Below are positions 7,402 through 13,912 of a DNA stretch of 13,912 bases, piece after piece (position 1 is the first letter of the stretch; each line of letters starts with the position of its first letter). A program made the position numbers and the translations under genes. The notes below the pieces were generated by a model that searched no databases, was not told the DNA's origin, and saw only the letters and a list, made by a program, of their open reading frames with translations. Source of the DNA: Acanthamoeba sp. SK_2022b (Eukaryota; Discosea; Longamoebia; Acanthamoebidae); contig JANDJZ010001190.1 of the NCBI GenBank assembly GCA_027943245.1, positions 1 through 13,912 of the forward strand, given 5' to 3'.

Positions 7402-7821
7402 TCAGCCCATGGGGCGCGGCTCGGTGAGGCGCACGCTGTTGCCCGACGGGTCGCGGAAGCCGCAGTCGACGCCGTACGGGCGCTCCTCGGGCTTCTCGGT
7501 GAACTCGACGCCGCGCGCTACGAGCTCCTCGTAGGCGGCGCGGCAGTCGTCCACCACGAGGAAGGCGGTGCCGGCCAGGCCCTTCGCCACGAGGTCCAGC
7601 ACCTCCTGGCGGCCGGCGTCGGTCAGCATCGGCTCGCCCGGCACGGCCATGAGGACGATCGCGACGTCCTCCTGCCCGGGCGGGGCGACGGTGAGCCAGC
7701 GGAAGTCGCCCATCTCGGGCACGGTGACGTCGGCCTGCACCTGCATGCCGACCTTGTTCGTCCAGAAGTCCAGGGCCACATCCTGGTCGTGGACCCACAG
7801 CTGAGCCGCGGCGATGCGCAT
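7402..7821 (-). CDS. VOC family (glyoxalase/bleomycin-resistance fold) protein
   Basis: This 139-residue protein has the two beta-alpha-beta-beta-beta modules of the vicinal oxygen chelate fold. The first begins with QLWVHDQDVALDFWTNKVGM (about 7-26), the common VOC opening, with His11 a possible metal ligand. The second runs from FLVVDDCRAAYEELVARGV to GFRDPSGNSVRLTEP, the usual C-terminal signature. The substrate cannot be read from sequence; small VOC proteins include glyoxalases, epimerases, dioxygenases and antibiotic-binding proteins. GAAGGAGA lies five to twelve bases before the ATG. It follows the AraC-type regulator by 39 bases on the same strand, a pairing often seen for such genes, so it may be that regulator's target. 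Confidence 0.88.
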   Translation of the reverse strand: MRIAAAQLWVHDQDVALDFWTNKVGMQVQADVTVPEMGDFRWLTVAPPGQEDVAIVLMAVPGEPMLTDAGRQEVLDLVAKGLAGTAFLVVDDCRAAYEELVARGVEFTEKPEERPYGVDCGFRDPSGNSVRLTEPRPMG

Positions 7822-7860
7822 GTCGTCTCCTTCGTCGAGGTGGTGCGACCACGCTAGGAG

Positions 7861-8316
7861 TCACGCGGGGGCGGCGTCTTCCTCCCGTGTGCGGTCCTGG
7901 ACGCGGCTGACCGGCGCCGGGCGCCGTGCGGCCAGCACGCACGCCGGCACCTGCGCCCAGGTGCCGGCCGGCGGGTGGGCGGCCCGGTACGCCGTGGGCG
8001 TGACGCCGTACGCACGGCCGAACGCGGTCGTGAAGGTGCCGACGCTGCTGAACCCGACCTCGACGCACACCCGCGCGACCGGGTGGTCGGTGCGGCGCAG
8101 CAGGGACGCGGCCCGCTCCAGCCGCCGGCTCTGCAGGTACGCGCCCGGGGTCAGCCCGAAGGTCGCGGTGAACGCGCGGGTGAAGTGCGAGCGTGACAGA
8201 CCGGCCGCCGCGGCCATGTCGGCGACGGTGATGGGCTCGTGGTGGTGCGCCGTGGCGAAGTCCTGGGCGCGCAGCAGGTGCCGGGCCGGGGGCAGCGGGG
8301 CCATGGCGGCCAGCAT
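7861..8316 (-). CDS. AraC-family transcriptional regulator, DNA-binding domain only
   Basis: The 151-residue protein consists almost entirely of an AraC/XylS DNA-binding domain. The first HTH is about 30-51 (VADMAAAAGLSRSHFTRAFT), the second about 79-101, containing VCVEVGFSSVGTFTTAFGRAYG, and it is followed by the family's conserved G-x-TP-x-x-YR. No N-terminal effector or cupin domain is present, so it either responds to a partner or acts as a small constitutive or stress-type regulator. The C-terminal 35 residues are low-complexity. The ATG at 8316 lies four bases after the stop of the membrane-protein gene, so it is probably cotranscribed with satD. ATG 8304 is an alternative start; neither has a clear Shine-Dalgarno. 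Confidence 0.9.
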   Translation of the reverse strand: MLAAMAPLPPARHLLRAQDFATAHHHEPITVADMAAAAGLSRSHFTRAFTATFGLTPGAYLQSRRLERAASLLRRTDHPVARVCVEVGFSSVGTFTTAFGRAYGVTPTAYRAAHPPAGTWAQVPACVLAARRPAPVSRVQDRTREEDAAPA

Positions 8317-8320
8317 GGCA

Positions 8321-9025
8321 TCAGAACAGCGGCACGAGGACCAGCGCGGTGGCCCAGCTGACGAAGCTGCCGACGAGGACGTACTCGGCCGCGTGGCCGG
8401 GCGCGTCGCGCGAGATCTCCGGGAAGCGCAGGATGCCCTTGGCCGCGACGACCGCCGCGAGGGCGCCGTACTCGCCGGCCAGCGCCATGGCGAACAGCAG
8501 GATGCGCTCGATCGGGCCGAGCACGCGGCCGCCCTGCAGGCTGCGCTCCTGGGCGATCACCTCGGCGCCGGTGGCGGTGAGGACCATGCGCACCACGACG
8601 TTGGCCGTGCCGACGAGGGCCAGGAGCGTCGCCGCGCCGAGCAGCGCGCGGGCCGGGTCGACGCCGTCGAGGGCGGGCAGGTCGAGCGCGGCGTACCACC
8701 GCAGCAGCCAGCCGTCTGCGCGTCCGGGCTGCGGCACGGCGAGCGCCAGGACGCTCGTGGCGAGCAGCCCCACGACGGGCCACGGGTAGCGGCTGCCACT
8801 CGCGGCCACGGGCGTCGTGAGCACCCACGCGGCGGCGAGCACCATGGCGAGCGGGACGAGCCACAGGACGTGCGCGCCGACGGCGAGTCCGGTGGTGAGC
8901 ACGAGGGCGACGACACCGGCCACCAGGACCGCCCGGCCGGCCACGGGCAGCGGCACGGCGCGGTCGCGCGGACGCACCAGGTCGGCCGCGCCGAGCGTGG
9001 CCAGGAGGAGGGCGAGCAGGGTCAT
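8321..9025 (-). CDS. Polytopic membrane protein, SatD partner (DUF3307-like C-terminus)
   Basis: The 234-residue protein has hydrophobic segments at about 2-14, 28-50, 51-72, 84-98, 126-150, 173-195 and 214-233, so roughly six or seven membrane passes. The C-terminal third, with GRVLGPIERILLFAMAL, AAVVAAKGILRFPEISRD and AEYVLVGSFVSWATAL, resembles my memory of DUF3307-type membrane proteins, which often accompany SatD. That is a recollection, not a search result. It overlaps the satD stop as ATGA, which fixes the start, and GGAGG lies four bases upstream. Function is unknown; the overlap suggests it works with the SatD protein. A longer upstream frame exists but is only noise over satD. Confidence 0.8.
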   Translation of the reverse strand: MTLLALLLATLGAADLVRPRDRAVPLPVAGRAVLVAGVVALVLTTGLAVGAHVLWLVPLAMVLAAAWVLTTPVAASGSRYPWPVVGLLATSVLALAVPQPGRADGWLLRWYAALDLPALDGVDPARALLGAATLLALVGTANVVVRMVLTATGAEVIAQERSLQGGRVLGPIERILLFAMALAGEYGALAAVVAAKGILRFPEISRDAPGHAAEYVLVGSFVSWATALVLVPLF

Positions 9026-9663
9026 CGGGCCTCCAGCAGCTCGGCGGCGCCCAGCACGGCCACGGCGCCGGAGCGCTGCAGCGCCTGGGACACCGCGGAC
9101 TGGGACACCTGCTCGTCCTGGGCGATCTGCACCTGGCTGCTTCCTTCCAGCACGCCCGCGAGGATGCGGCGTGCGCGCTCGTTCATGGCTCCGACCAGCT
9201 GGTCGCGGCAGAGCAGGTAGGCGTTGACCACCTCGGCCGGGACGGCGTCCTGCGCGTCCTCGCCCACGAGGTACCAGGTGCGCAGGGACCGGTGGCGTCC
9301 CGACTCGCGGCGCTTCGCCTCGACGATGGCGTCGCGGGCGGCCCACCACGCCGGACCGTCCTGCACCCGACCGTACGGGCCGGCACCGACGGCCTGCACC
9401 GAGCCGACGCCGAGCCCGGCGCGGCAGTCCAGGTCGCCCGGCAGGGCCAGCCGCAGGAGCAGGCCGGCGCGCAGGGCGGACGCCAGGTCGGGGTAGACGC
9501 CCTGGCACTCGTCGCCGACCGTGGGGGCGAGCGGCTCGAGGCCGGGCGCGAGCGCGTTGACGCGCTCGAGCGCCCGGTCGAGCGCGCGCTGGGCGGCGCG
9601 CCGGTCGGGCTGGCGCCGCGACCCGACGAGGTCGACGATGCAGGCCACCACTGAAGACGACAT
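9022..9663 (-). CDS. SatD family protein with C-terminal helix-turn-helix
   Basis: The 213-residue protein opens with ACIVDLVGSR (7-16), then TVGDECQG (48-55), matching the 'GD-x-x-x-SR' and 'GDEFQG' features I associate with the SatD family, named after a Streptococcus mutans acid-tolerance locus. Its biochemical role is unknown. Residues about 174-198, containing SSQVQIAQDEQVSQSAVSQAL, look like an HTH, suggesting a DNA-binding or sensing role. The ATG at 9663 has no Shine-Dalgarno but a TATGCT -10 box ends six bases before it, fitting a leaderless mRNA. It heads an operon with the overlapping membrane gene and the AraC regulator, and is divergent from the ATP-grasp gene. Family call is from motif memory. 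Confidence 0.82.
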   Translation of the reverse strand: MSSSVVACIVDLVGSRRQPDRRAAQRALDRALERVNALAPGLEPLAPTVGDECQGVYPDLASALRAGLLLRLALPGDLDCRAGLGVGSVQAVGAGPYGRVQDGPAWWAARDAIVEAKRRESGRHRSLRTWYLVGEDAQDAVPAEVVNAYLLCRDQLVGAMNERARRILAGVLEGSSQVQIAQDEQVSQSAVSQALQRSGAVAVLGAAELLEAR

Positions 9664-9669
9664 GAATGA

Positions 9670-9675
9670 AGCATA
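9670..9675 (-). promoter_or_regulatory. -10 box for leaderless satD-type operon
   Basis: TATGCT on the minus strand, six bases before the ATG, is the best TANNNT match in an unusually AT-rich stretch. No good -35 is seen. It overlaps the dyad AAGC-ATAAC-GCTT (9669-9681), so a protein bound there would block the promoter. Confidence 0.55.
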
Positions 9676-9706
9676 ACGCTTAACTGCGCCGGATATAAGC
9701 CCAGGC

Positions 9707-9736
9707 GTGACGCCGCCGTCGTCCGGGGCCTACAGT
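9707..9736 (+). promoter_or_regulatory. Promoter for leaderless ATP-grasp gene
   Basis: GTGACG (9707-9712), an 18-base spacer and TACAGT (9731-9736), followed six bases later by the GTG start. Both boxes fit a housekeeping promoter reasonably, and the start site would fall on the initiation codon. Confidence 0.55.
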
Positions 9737-9742
9737 GCTGGC

Positions 9743-10612
9743 GTGACCATCGCCCTGGCCTCCGCCCGTCCGTTCGACGAGATCGATCCGGACCTGCCGC
9801 TCGTCCACGCCGCCGCCCGCCGCCGGGGCCTGGACGTGCGCACCGTCCGGTGGGACGACCCCGCCGTCGACTGGGACGGCTTCGACCTCGTGGTCGTCCG
9901 GTCGTGCTGGGACTACACGACGCGGCGCGAGGAGTTCCTCGCCTGGGCCGACGCGGTGCCGGACCTGGCGAACCCGGCCGCGGTCGTGCGCTGGAACACC
10001 GACAAGACCTACCTGCGCGACCTGCAGGACGCCGGGGTACCGGTGGTGGAGACGCTGTGGGACGTCCGCGCGGGCGACGCGCTGCCCGGCGAGGGCGAGC
10101 CGGACGCCGAGTGGGTGGTGAAGCCGTCGGTCTCGGCCGGCTCGCGCGACACCGCGCGCTGGAGCGACCCCGCCGACGTCCACCGGCACAGCGAGCAGCT
10201 CGTCGCCGCCGGACGCACGTCCATGACCCAGCGCTACGTGCCGTCGGTGGACACCGAGGGCGAGACGGCGACGCTGTTCCTGGGCGGCCACTTCTCGCAC
10301 GCCATCCGCAAGGCGCCGCTGCTCGAGCGCGGCGAGGGCGTCAACGACGAGCGCGACAGCCGCGGCGACATCACCCCGCGCGCGCCGACGGCCGCCCAGC
10401 TGGAGGTGGCCTCCGACACGCATGCCGCGCTCCGCCGCGTGCTCGGCGACGACCTGGCGCTGCTCTACGCCCGCATCGACCTGGTGACGGCCCCCGACGG
10501 CCAGCCGCTGGTGCTCGAGGTCGAGCTGACCGAGCCGAGCCTGTTCCTGCCGCAGAGCGAGGGCGGCGAGGACCGGCTGCTCGACGCGATCGAGCAGTGG
10601 GTCGCGCGGTAG
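9743..10612 (+). CDS. ATP-grasp domain ligase, unknown substrate
   Basis: The 289-residue protein is a single ATP-grasp enzyme, the class that forms amide or ester bonds by way of an acyl phosphate. It begins with a small pre-ATP-grasp domain containing LVVVRSCWDYTTRREEFLAW, then NTDKTYLRDLQDAGVPVVET (Lys88), WVVKPSVSAGS (Lys127, likely ATP contact), LYARIDLV and LEVELTEPSLFL near the C-terminus, where Glu259 and Glu261 would hold the metal. Homologues are often annotated as glutathione-synthetase-like or O-ureido-serine cyclo-ligase-like; neither is proven here and no pathway partner is adjacent. GTG 9743 was preferred over the in-frame GTG 9707 because a -10 box lies six bases upstream and the protein then starts at the first strand, TIALAS. 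It converges on the DUF1540 gene with a one-base gap. Confidence 0.85.
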   Translation: MTIALASARPFDEIDPDLPLVHAAARRRGLDVRTVRWDDPAVDWDGFDLVVVRSCWDYTTRREEFLAWADAVPDLANPAAVVRWNTDKTYLRDLQDAGVPVVETLWDVRAGDALPGEGEPDAEWVVKPSVSAGSRDTARWSDPADVHRHSEQLVAAGRTSMTQRYVPSVDTEGETATLFLGGHFSHAIRKAPLLERGEGVNDERDSRGDITPRAPTAAQLEVASDTHAALRRVLGDDLALLYARIDLVTAPDGQPLVLEVELTEPSLFLPQSEGGEDRLLDAIEQWVAR

Positions 10613-10613
10613 C

Positions 10614-10907
10614 TCAGGACGCCGGCGCGTAGGTCAGGCAGTCGGCGGCGTCGGCCCCCGGGCCCACCCGGATCGACTCCGCGCCGCACTCCAGGTCGTG
10701 GTTGTGCGTGCAGTCGGCGCGGTGGCACGCACCGACCTTGGCGAGCGACTTCGACAGCCCGCCGTGCACGTCGAGCGCGATGAAGGTGCCGCAGGCGGCG
10801 TCCGAGCCGCGCTCGACGGTGATCGCGCCGGCGTGGCACTCGGTGTCGTGGTTGTAGGAGCAGCCAGCGACCTCGCACTGGTGGACCTCGGGCAACGTCG
10901 CGGTCAT
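10614..10907 (-). CDS. Small protein with two DUF1540-like cysteine-rich repeats
   Basis: The 97-residue protein is an internal duplication. Repeat one has Cys11, 16, 24 and 39 and repeat two Cys61, 66, 74 and 90, both spaced C-x4-C-x7-C-x14/15-C, with N-H-D-x-E-C in each (YNHDTEC and HNHDLEC). This matches DUF1540, a short domain of unknown function that probably binds metal through the cysteines. There is no signal peptide or membrane segment. AGGAGGT sits four bases before the ATG at 10907. The stop is one base from the end of the convergent ATP-grasp gene, so the two transcripts must overlap. It follows the GGDEF gene by 30 bases. Confidence 0.85.
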   Translation of the reverse strand: MTATLPEVHQCEVAGCSYNHDTECHAGAITVERGSDAACGTFIALDVHGGLSKSLAKVGACHRADCTHNHDLECGAESIRVGPGADAADCLTYAPAS

Positions 10908-10915
10908 GGTGACCT

Positions 10916-10937
10916 CCTGGGACGGCTTTTCCCCAGG
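10916..10937 (-). repeat. Hairpin between the GGDEF gene and the DUF1540 gene
   Basis: CCTGGG (10937-10932) and CCCAGG (10921-10916) form a perfect six-pair stem on the minus strand around a ten-base, A-rich loop. It starts next to the GGDEF stop and its 3' arm includes part of the AGGAGGT ribosome-binding site. It may be a weak terminator or modulate translation of the DUF1540 gene. Confidence 0.45.
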
Positions 10938-11927
10938 CTAGGCCCCGGTCCCCCGGGGAAGGGAAGCCTCAGCCGGGCCCGGATCCACCTCGTCGTCGGC
11001 CACGACCCGTGCTCGACCGGCGGCCTTGGCCCGGTAGAGCCGGTCGTCGGCCTCCTGCAGCGCGCCCTCCCCCGCCGCAGCGACCCCGGCGCTGAACGTG
11101 ACGCCGGGACCAGCCTCGTGCCAGGCCGGCGCGAAGCGCTCGAGCACGGCGACCGCCTCGGCGGTCGTGGTGCGCGGCATGACGACGAGGAACTCCTCGC
11201 CGCCGTAGCGGACGACCATGTCGGTGGCCCGGGCCGCGGCCTGCAGCGCGTCGGCGAAGTCGCGCAGCAGGTCGTCCCCGGCCAGGTGGCCGTACGCGTC
11301 GTTGAACCGCTTGAAGTGGTCCAGGTCGACGAGGACGAGGGCGTCCTGCGGACCCAGGACGTCCAGCGTGCCGTCCAGGTGGGCACGGTTGGCCAGGCCG
11401 GTCAGCGGGTCGGTCGCCGCGCTCCGGGCCAGCGCCTCCGCCTGCTGGCGCAACGCCGCGAGCAGTCGTGCCGGCAGCTCGCACACGAAGATCCAGATGA
11501 GCACCGCGAGCGGGGTCCGGACCAGGACCGTGTCCTGGTCGACGCCGATGATCCACACGTACGCCGGCAGCACGAGCAGGACGCACCACCAGGCCGTGCC
11601 CGGGGGCTGGCTCAGCCCGACGTAGAGGAACGCCAGCACGAACAGGCCGAGCAGGTTGACCGCCGCGACAGGGGTGGTCAGGTTGAGCACGACCATCAGC
11701 AGGAGCACCGCGGCCGGCCAGATCAGCAGCGAGCGCTGGCGCGTGGCCAGGCCCAGCCGGCGCAGGACGAGCCAGGCCGCCCCGGCCGCGACCGGCAGCA
11801 CCGGTGCTGCCAGCACGCCGCGGACCGTCGCGTCGTGCGACGCGACGATCCCCAGCACCACCATCAACGTGGCGGGGACGCTGGCCAGGAACCCGCGCAG
11901 GTGCCAGGCCCGCACGGACGCCTCCAT
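10938..11927 (-). CDS. Membrane-anchored GGDEF diguanylate cyclase
   Basis: The 329-residue protein has an N-terminal membrane region with about six hydrophobic segments (roughly 13-29, 38-56, 67-83, 90-105, 112-128, 138-155), then a GGDEF domain. The domain shows DPLTGLANRAHLD (173-185), DLDHFKRFNDAYGHLAGDDL (201-220), RYGGEEF (240-246), FSAGVAA and ADDRLYRAKAAGR. GGEEF is an active-type signature, so it should make cyclic di-GMP from GTP. Arg233-x-x-Asp236 lies five residues before GGEEF, the inhibitory product-binding I-site. No EAL domain. It follows gatB by 32 bases with the ATG chosen; an in-frame GTG at 11954, five bases after the gatB stop, would give 338 residues. Neither has a clear Shine-Dalgarno. 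Confidence 0.92.
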   Translation of the reverse strand: MEASVRAWHLRGFLASVPATLMVVLGIVASHDATVRGVLAAPVLPVAAGAAWLVLRRLGLATRQRSLLIWPAAVLLLMVVLNLTTPVAAVNLLGLFVLAFLYVGLSQPPGTAWWCVLLVLPAYVWIIGVDQDTVLVRTPLAVLIWIFVCELPARLLAALRQQAEALARSAATDPLTGLANRAHLDGTLDVLGPQDALVLVDLDHFKRFNDAYGHLAGDDLLRDFADALQAAARATDMVVRYGGEEFLVVMPRTTTAEAVAVLERFAPAWHEAGPGVTFSAGVAAAGEGALQEADDRLYRAKAAGRARVVADDEVDPGPAEASLPRGTGA

Positions 11928-11959
11928 CCGGGCCGCCGGGCCGAAGGACGGCACCGCGG

Positions 11960-13453
11960 CTAGCCGAGCTTCTCGAGCACGAGCTCCCTCACCCGTGCCG
12001 CGTCCGCTTGCCCCCGCATCTGCTTCATGACCGCACCGATGAGCGCGCCGGCCGCGGCGACCTTGCCGTCGCGGATCTTCTGGGCCACGTCCGGGTTGTC
12101 GGCGATCGCCTGGTCGACGGCGGCGCCGAGCGCACCCTCGTCCGAGACGACCTCCAGCCCGCGGGCGGTGACGACCTCCTCCGGCGTCCCCTCCCCCGCC
12201 AGGACGCCGTCGAACACCTGGCGGGCGAGCTTGTCGTTCACCCGGCCGGCGTCGATGAGGCCCTGGATCTGCGCTACGACCTGCGGCGTGATGGGCAGGG
12301 CGTCCAGGTCGACGCCGGTCTCGTTGGCGCGGCGGGCGAGCTCGCCCAGCCACCACTTCTTCGCCGCCTGCGGGGTGGTGCCGGCCTCGATCGTGGCCAC
12401 GACCAGCTCGAGCGCGCCGGCCCCGACGGTGTCGCGCATGTCGAGGTCGCTGAAGCCCCACTCGGCCTGCAGGCGGGCGCGACGCGCGGCCGGAGGCTCC
12501 GGCAGCGTGGCCCGCAGCTCCTCGACCCACGCGCGCGACGGCGCGACCGGGGCGAGGTCCGGCTCGGGGAAGTAGCGGTAGTCGTCGGCGTCGGACTTCT
12601 CGCGGCCCGAGGACGTCGTGCCGGTGTCCTCGTGGAAGTGGCGCGTCTCCTGCAGCACCGAGCCGCCGGCGTCCAGGATGCCCGCGTGGCGCGAGATCTC
12701 GAACTTCACCGCGCGCTCGACCGACCGGAAGGAGTTGACGTTCTTGGTCTCCGAGCGCGTGCCCAGGACGTCCGAGCCCTTGGGCTTGAGCGAGAGGTTG
12801 ACGTCGGCGCGCAGCGAGCCCTGGTCCATGCGGACGTCGGAGACGCCGAGGCCGCCGACGAGGTCGCGCAGCGTCGAGACGTAGGCGCGGGCGACCGCGG
12901 CCGCCTTGTCGCCGGGCACCTCGATCGTGCGGGTGACGATCTCGATCAGCGGGATGCCGGCGCGGTTGTAGTCGATGAGCGAGTGCTGGGCGCCGTGGAT
13001 GCGTCCGGTCGAGCCGCCCACGTGGGTGGCCTTGCCGGTGTCCTCCTCCATGTGCGCGCGCTCGATCTCGATCCGGTACGTCTCGCCGTCGACCTCGACG
13101 TCGAGGTAGCCGTCGAAGGCGATCGGCTCGTCGTACTGGGACGTCTGGAAGTTCTTCGGCATGTCCGGGTAGAAGTAGTTCTTCCGGGCGAAGCGCGACA
13201 GCTCGGCGATCTGGCAGTTGAGCGCCAGGCCGATGCGGATGGCCGACTCGACGGCCTTCTCGTTGACGACCGGCAGGGCGCCGGGCAGCGCGAGGCAGAC
13301 CGGGCAGACCTGCGTGTTCGGCGAGGCGCCGAAGGTCGTCGAGCAGCCGCAGAACATCTTCGTCGCGGTGTTGAGCTCGACGTGGACCTCCAGGCCCATC
13401 ACCGGGTCGTAGCGGTCGAGCGCCTCGTCGAGGGACACGAGCGTCTCGGTCAT
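11960..13453 (-). CDS. gatB: Aspartyl/glutamyl-tRNA(Asn/Gln) amidotransferase subunit B
   Basis: GatB is the kinase and tRNA-binding subunit of GatCAB, which turns misacylated Glu-tRNA(Gln) or Asp-tRNA(Asn) into the correct amide with ammonia from GatA. The 497-residue protein has [10 protein letters not shown] (18-27), a zinc site with Cys35, Cys37, Cys50 and Cys53, [56 protein letters not shown] and [11 protein letters not shown]. The C-terminal helical and YqeY-like tail (from about 340) is present to the end. ATG 13453 is fixed by the ATGA overlap with gatA and by GGAGG seven bases upstream. An upstream in-frame extension to 13501 lies inside gatA and is rejected. Confidence 0.97.
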   Translation of the reverse strand: MTETLVSLDEALDRYDPVMGLEVHVELNTATKMFCGCSTTFGASPNTQVCPVCLALPGALPVVNEKAVESAIRIGLALNCQIAELSRFARKNYFYPDMPKNFQTSQYDEPIAFDGYLDVEVDGETYRIEIERAHMEEDTGKATHVGGSTGRIHGAQHSLIDYNRAGIPLIEIVTRTIEVPGDKAAAVARAYVSTLRDLVGGLGVSDVRMDQGSLRADVNLSLKPKGSDVLGTRSETKNVNSFRSVERAVKFEISRHAGILDAGGSVLQETRHFHEDTGTTSSGREKSDADDYRYFPEPDLAPVAPSRAWVEELRATLPEPPAARRARLQAEWGFSDLDMRDTVGAGALELVVATIEAGTTPQAAKKWWLGELARRANETGVDLDALPITPQVVAQIQGLIDAGRVNDKLARQVFDGVLAGEGTPEEVVTARGLEVVSDEGALGAAVDQAIADNPDVAQKIRDGKVAAAGALIGAVMKQMRGQADAARVRELVLEKLG

Positions 13454-13912
13454 CGGGTCGCCTCCAGCTCGGGAGCCTTCGCAAGGATGGGGCCGCCCCA
13501 CTGCTGCTCGAGCAGGCGCTCGAGCGCGGCGGCGGCGTTGTACAGCCGGTCGTCGGCGTGGGCCGGCGCCAGCAGCTGGAAGCCGGACGGCAGCCCGTCC
13601 TCGTCGGCCAGGCCGTTGGGGATCGAGATGCCCGGGATGCCGACCAGGTTGGCCGGGATCGTGGCCACGTCGCCCAGGTACATCGCCAGCGGGTCGTCCA
13701 GCTTCTCGCCGAGCCGGTACGCCGTGGTGGGCGAGGTCGGCGAGGCCAGGACGTCCACCTGCTCGAACGCGGCGGCGAAGTCGCGCGCCAGCAGGGTGCG
13801 GACCTTCTGCGCCGAGCCGTAGTAGGCGTCGTAGTAGCCGCTGGACAGCGCGTACGTGCCCAGGATGATGCGGCGCTTCACCTCGTCGCCGAAGCCGGCG
13901 TCGCGGGTGGCG
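13450..13912 (-). CDS. gatA: Glutamyl-tRNA(Gln) amidotransferase subunit A, C-terminal part (cut by window edge)
   Basis: GatA is the amidase-signature glutaminase subunit that supplies ammonia to GatB through a channel. Only the last 153 or so codons are present; the frame is open at base 13912, and the catalytic Ser-cis-Ser-Lys core would lie outside. The visible C-terminus is typical: [18 protein letters not shown], then [31 protein letters not shown], a Pro-Gly-rich [10 protein letters not shown], and [10 protein letters not shown]. It ends with TGA overlapping the gatB ATG by 4 bases, so the two are translationally coupled. gatC presumably lies beyond the window. Confidence 0.95.
   Translation of the reverse strand, partial: ATRDAGFGDEVKRRIILGTYALSSGYYDAYYGSAQKVRTLLARDFAAAFEQVDVLASPTSPTTAYRLGEKLDDPLAMYLGDVATIPANLVGIPGISIPNGLADEDGLPSGFQLLAPAHADDRLYNAAAALERLLEQQWGGPILAKAPELEATR

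Noticed and set aside
4009..7857. A 1282-codon open frame on the plus strand spanning the SDR gene, ilvD and VOC gene
   Set aside because: It is antisense to well-supported genes and rich in Arg, Ala, Gly, Asp, His and Val as expected for a GC-rich shadow frame. It shows no family motif.
8321..9508. A 395-residue version of the membrane protein
   Set aside because: Its first 161 residues are noise over satD; the ATGA overlap and GGAGG support the start at 9025.
9655..9720. The AT-rich dip as a replication origin or transfer boundary
   Set aside because: It is only a few tens of bases, coincides with a divergent promoter pair, and has no DnaA-box cluster.
10938..13484. A fused 848-residue frame covering gatB and the GGDEF gene
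   Set aside because: The upstream half is a shadow of gatB. The membrane and GGDEF parts begin after the gatB stop.
13454..13501. An in-frame N-terminal extension of gatB
   Set aside because: It lies within gatA, and the ATG at 13453 has a good ribosome-binding site and the expected 4-base overlap.
11804..13822. A 672-codon plus-strand frame opposite gatB and gatA
   Set aside because: Same shadow composition; gatB and gatA are unambiguous on the other strand.
1..13912. Mobile elements, phage genes, CRISPR arrays, defence or toxin systems
   Set aside because: No transposase, integrase, spaced repeats, attachment-like duplications or composition break were seen; the window reads as stable core chromosome.

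Overview
This is a very GC-rich window, with strong third-position GC, GTG starts, several likely leaderless transcripts, a gatCAB-type amidotransferase and an actinobacterial ilvBNC layout. Together these point to an actinomycete chromosome. A Nocardioidaceae or Aeromicrobium-like host is a guess from gene order and protein flavour, not a demonstrated assignment. I see no mobile element, CRISPR array, tRNA or rRNA. No gap between genes exceeds about 210 bases. All genes but one read on the minus strand, so transcription mostly runs from high to low coordinates.

Layout, following minus-strand transcription. The right edge holds the 3' end of gatA, overlapping gatB by 4 bases. A membrane-anchored GGDEF diguanylate cyclase follows within tens of bases of gatB. 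Then comes a 97-residue protein with two cysteine-rich DUF1540-like repeats. It is tail-to-tail with the only plus-strand gene, an ATP-grasp ligase. That gene is divergent from a tightly packed set: a SatD-family protein with a C-terminal HTH, a polytopic membrane protein (4-base overlap) and a short AraC-type regulator. A VOC (glyoxalase-fold) protein follows the regulator.

The left half is branched-chain amino acid biosynthesis: ilvD, an unusual zinc-ribbon SDR-like protein, then ilvB-ilvN-ilvC. Upstream of ilvB is a classic attenuation region: a promoter, a ten-codon leader peptide Met-His-Ala-His-Val-Leu-Val-Val-Leu-Arg, a strong hairpin overlapping its stop codon, and a terminator with a seven-U tract. 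ilvB, ilvN and ilvC give the two acetohydroxyacid synthase subunits and the reductoisomerase; ilvD gives the dehydratase. Together they cover the shared steps from pyruvate or 2-oxobutyrate to the keto acid precursors of valine, leucine and isoleucine. A perfect 17-bp hairpin follows ilvC. After it a TPP riboswitch precedes the 5' part of thiM, cut by the left edge.

Most of the window is core metabolism. The items that deserve a second look are the apparently leaderless attenuator peptide, the SDR-like protein lacking the usual catalytic tyrosine, the stacked hairpins between ilvD and that gene, and the SatD/membrane-protein/AraC cluster.
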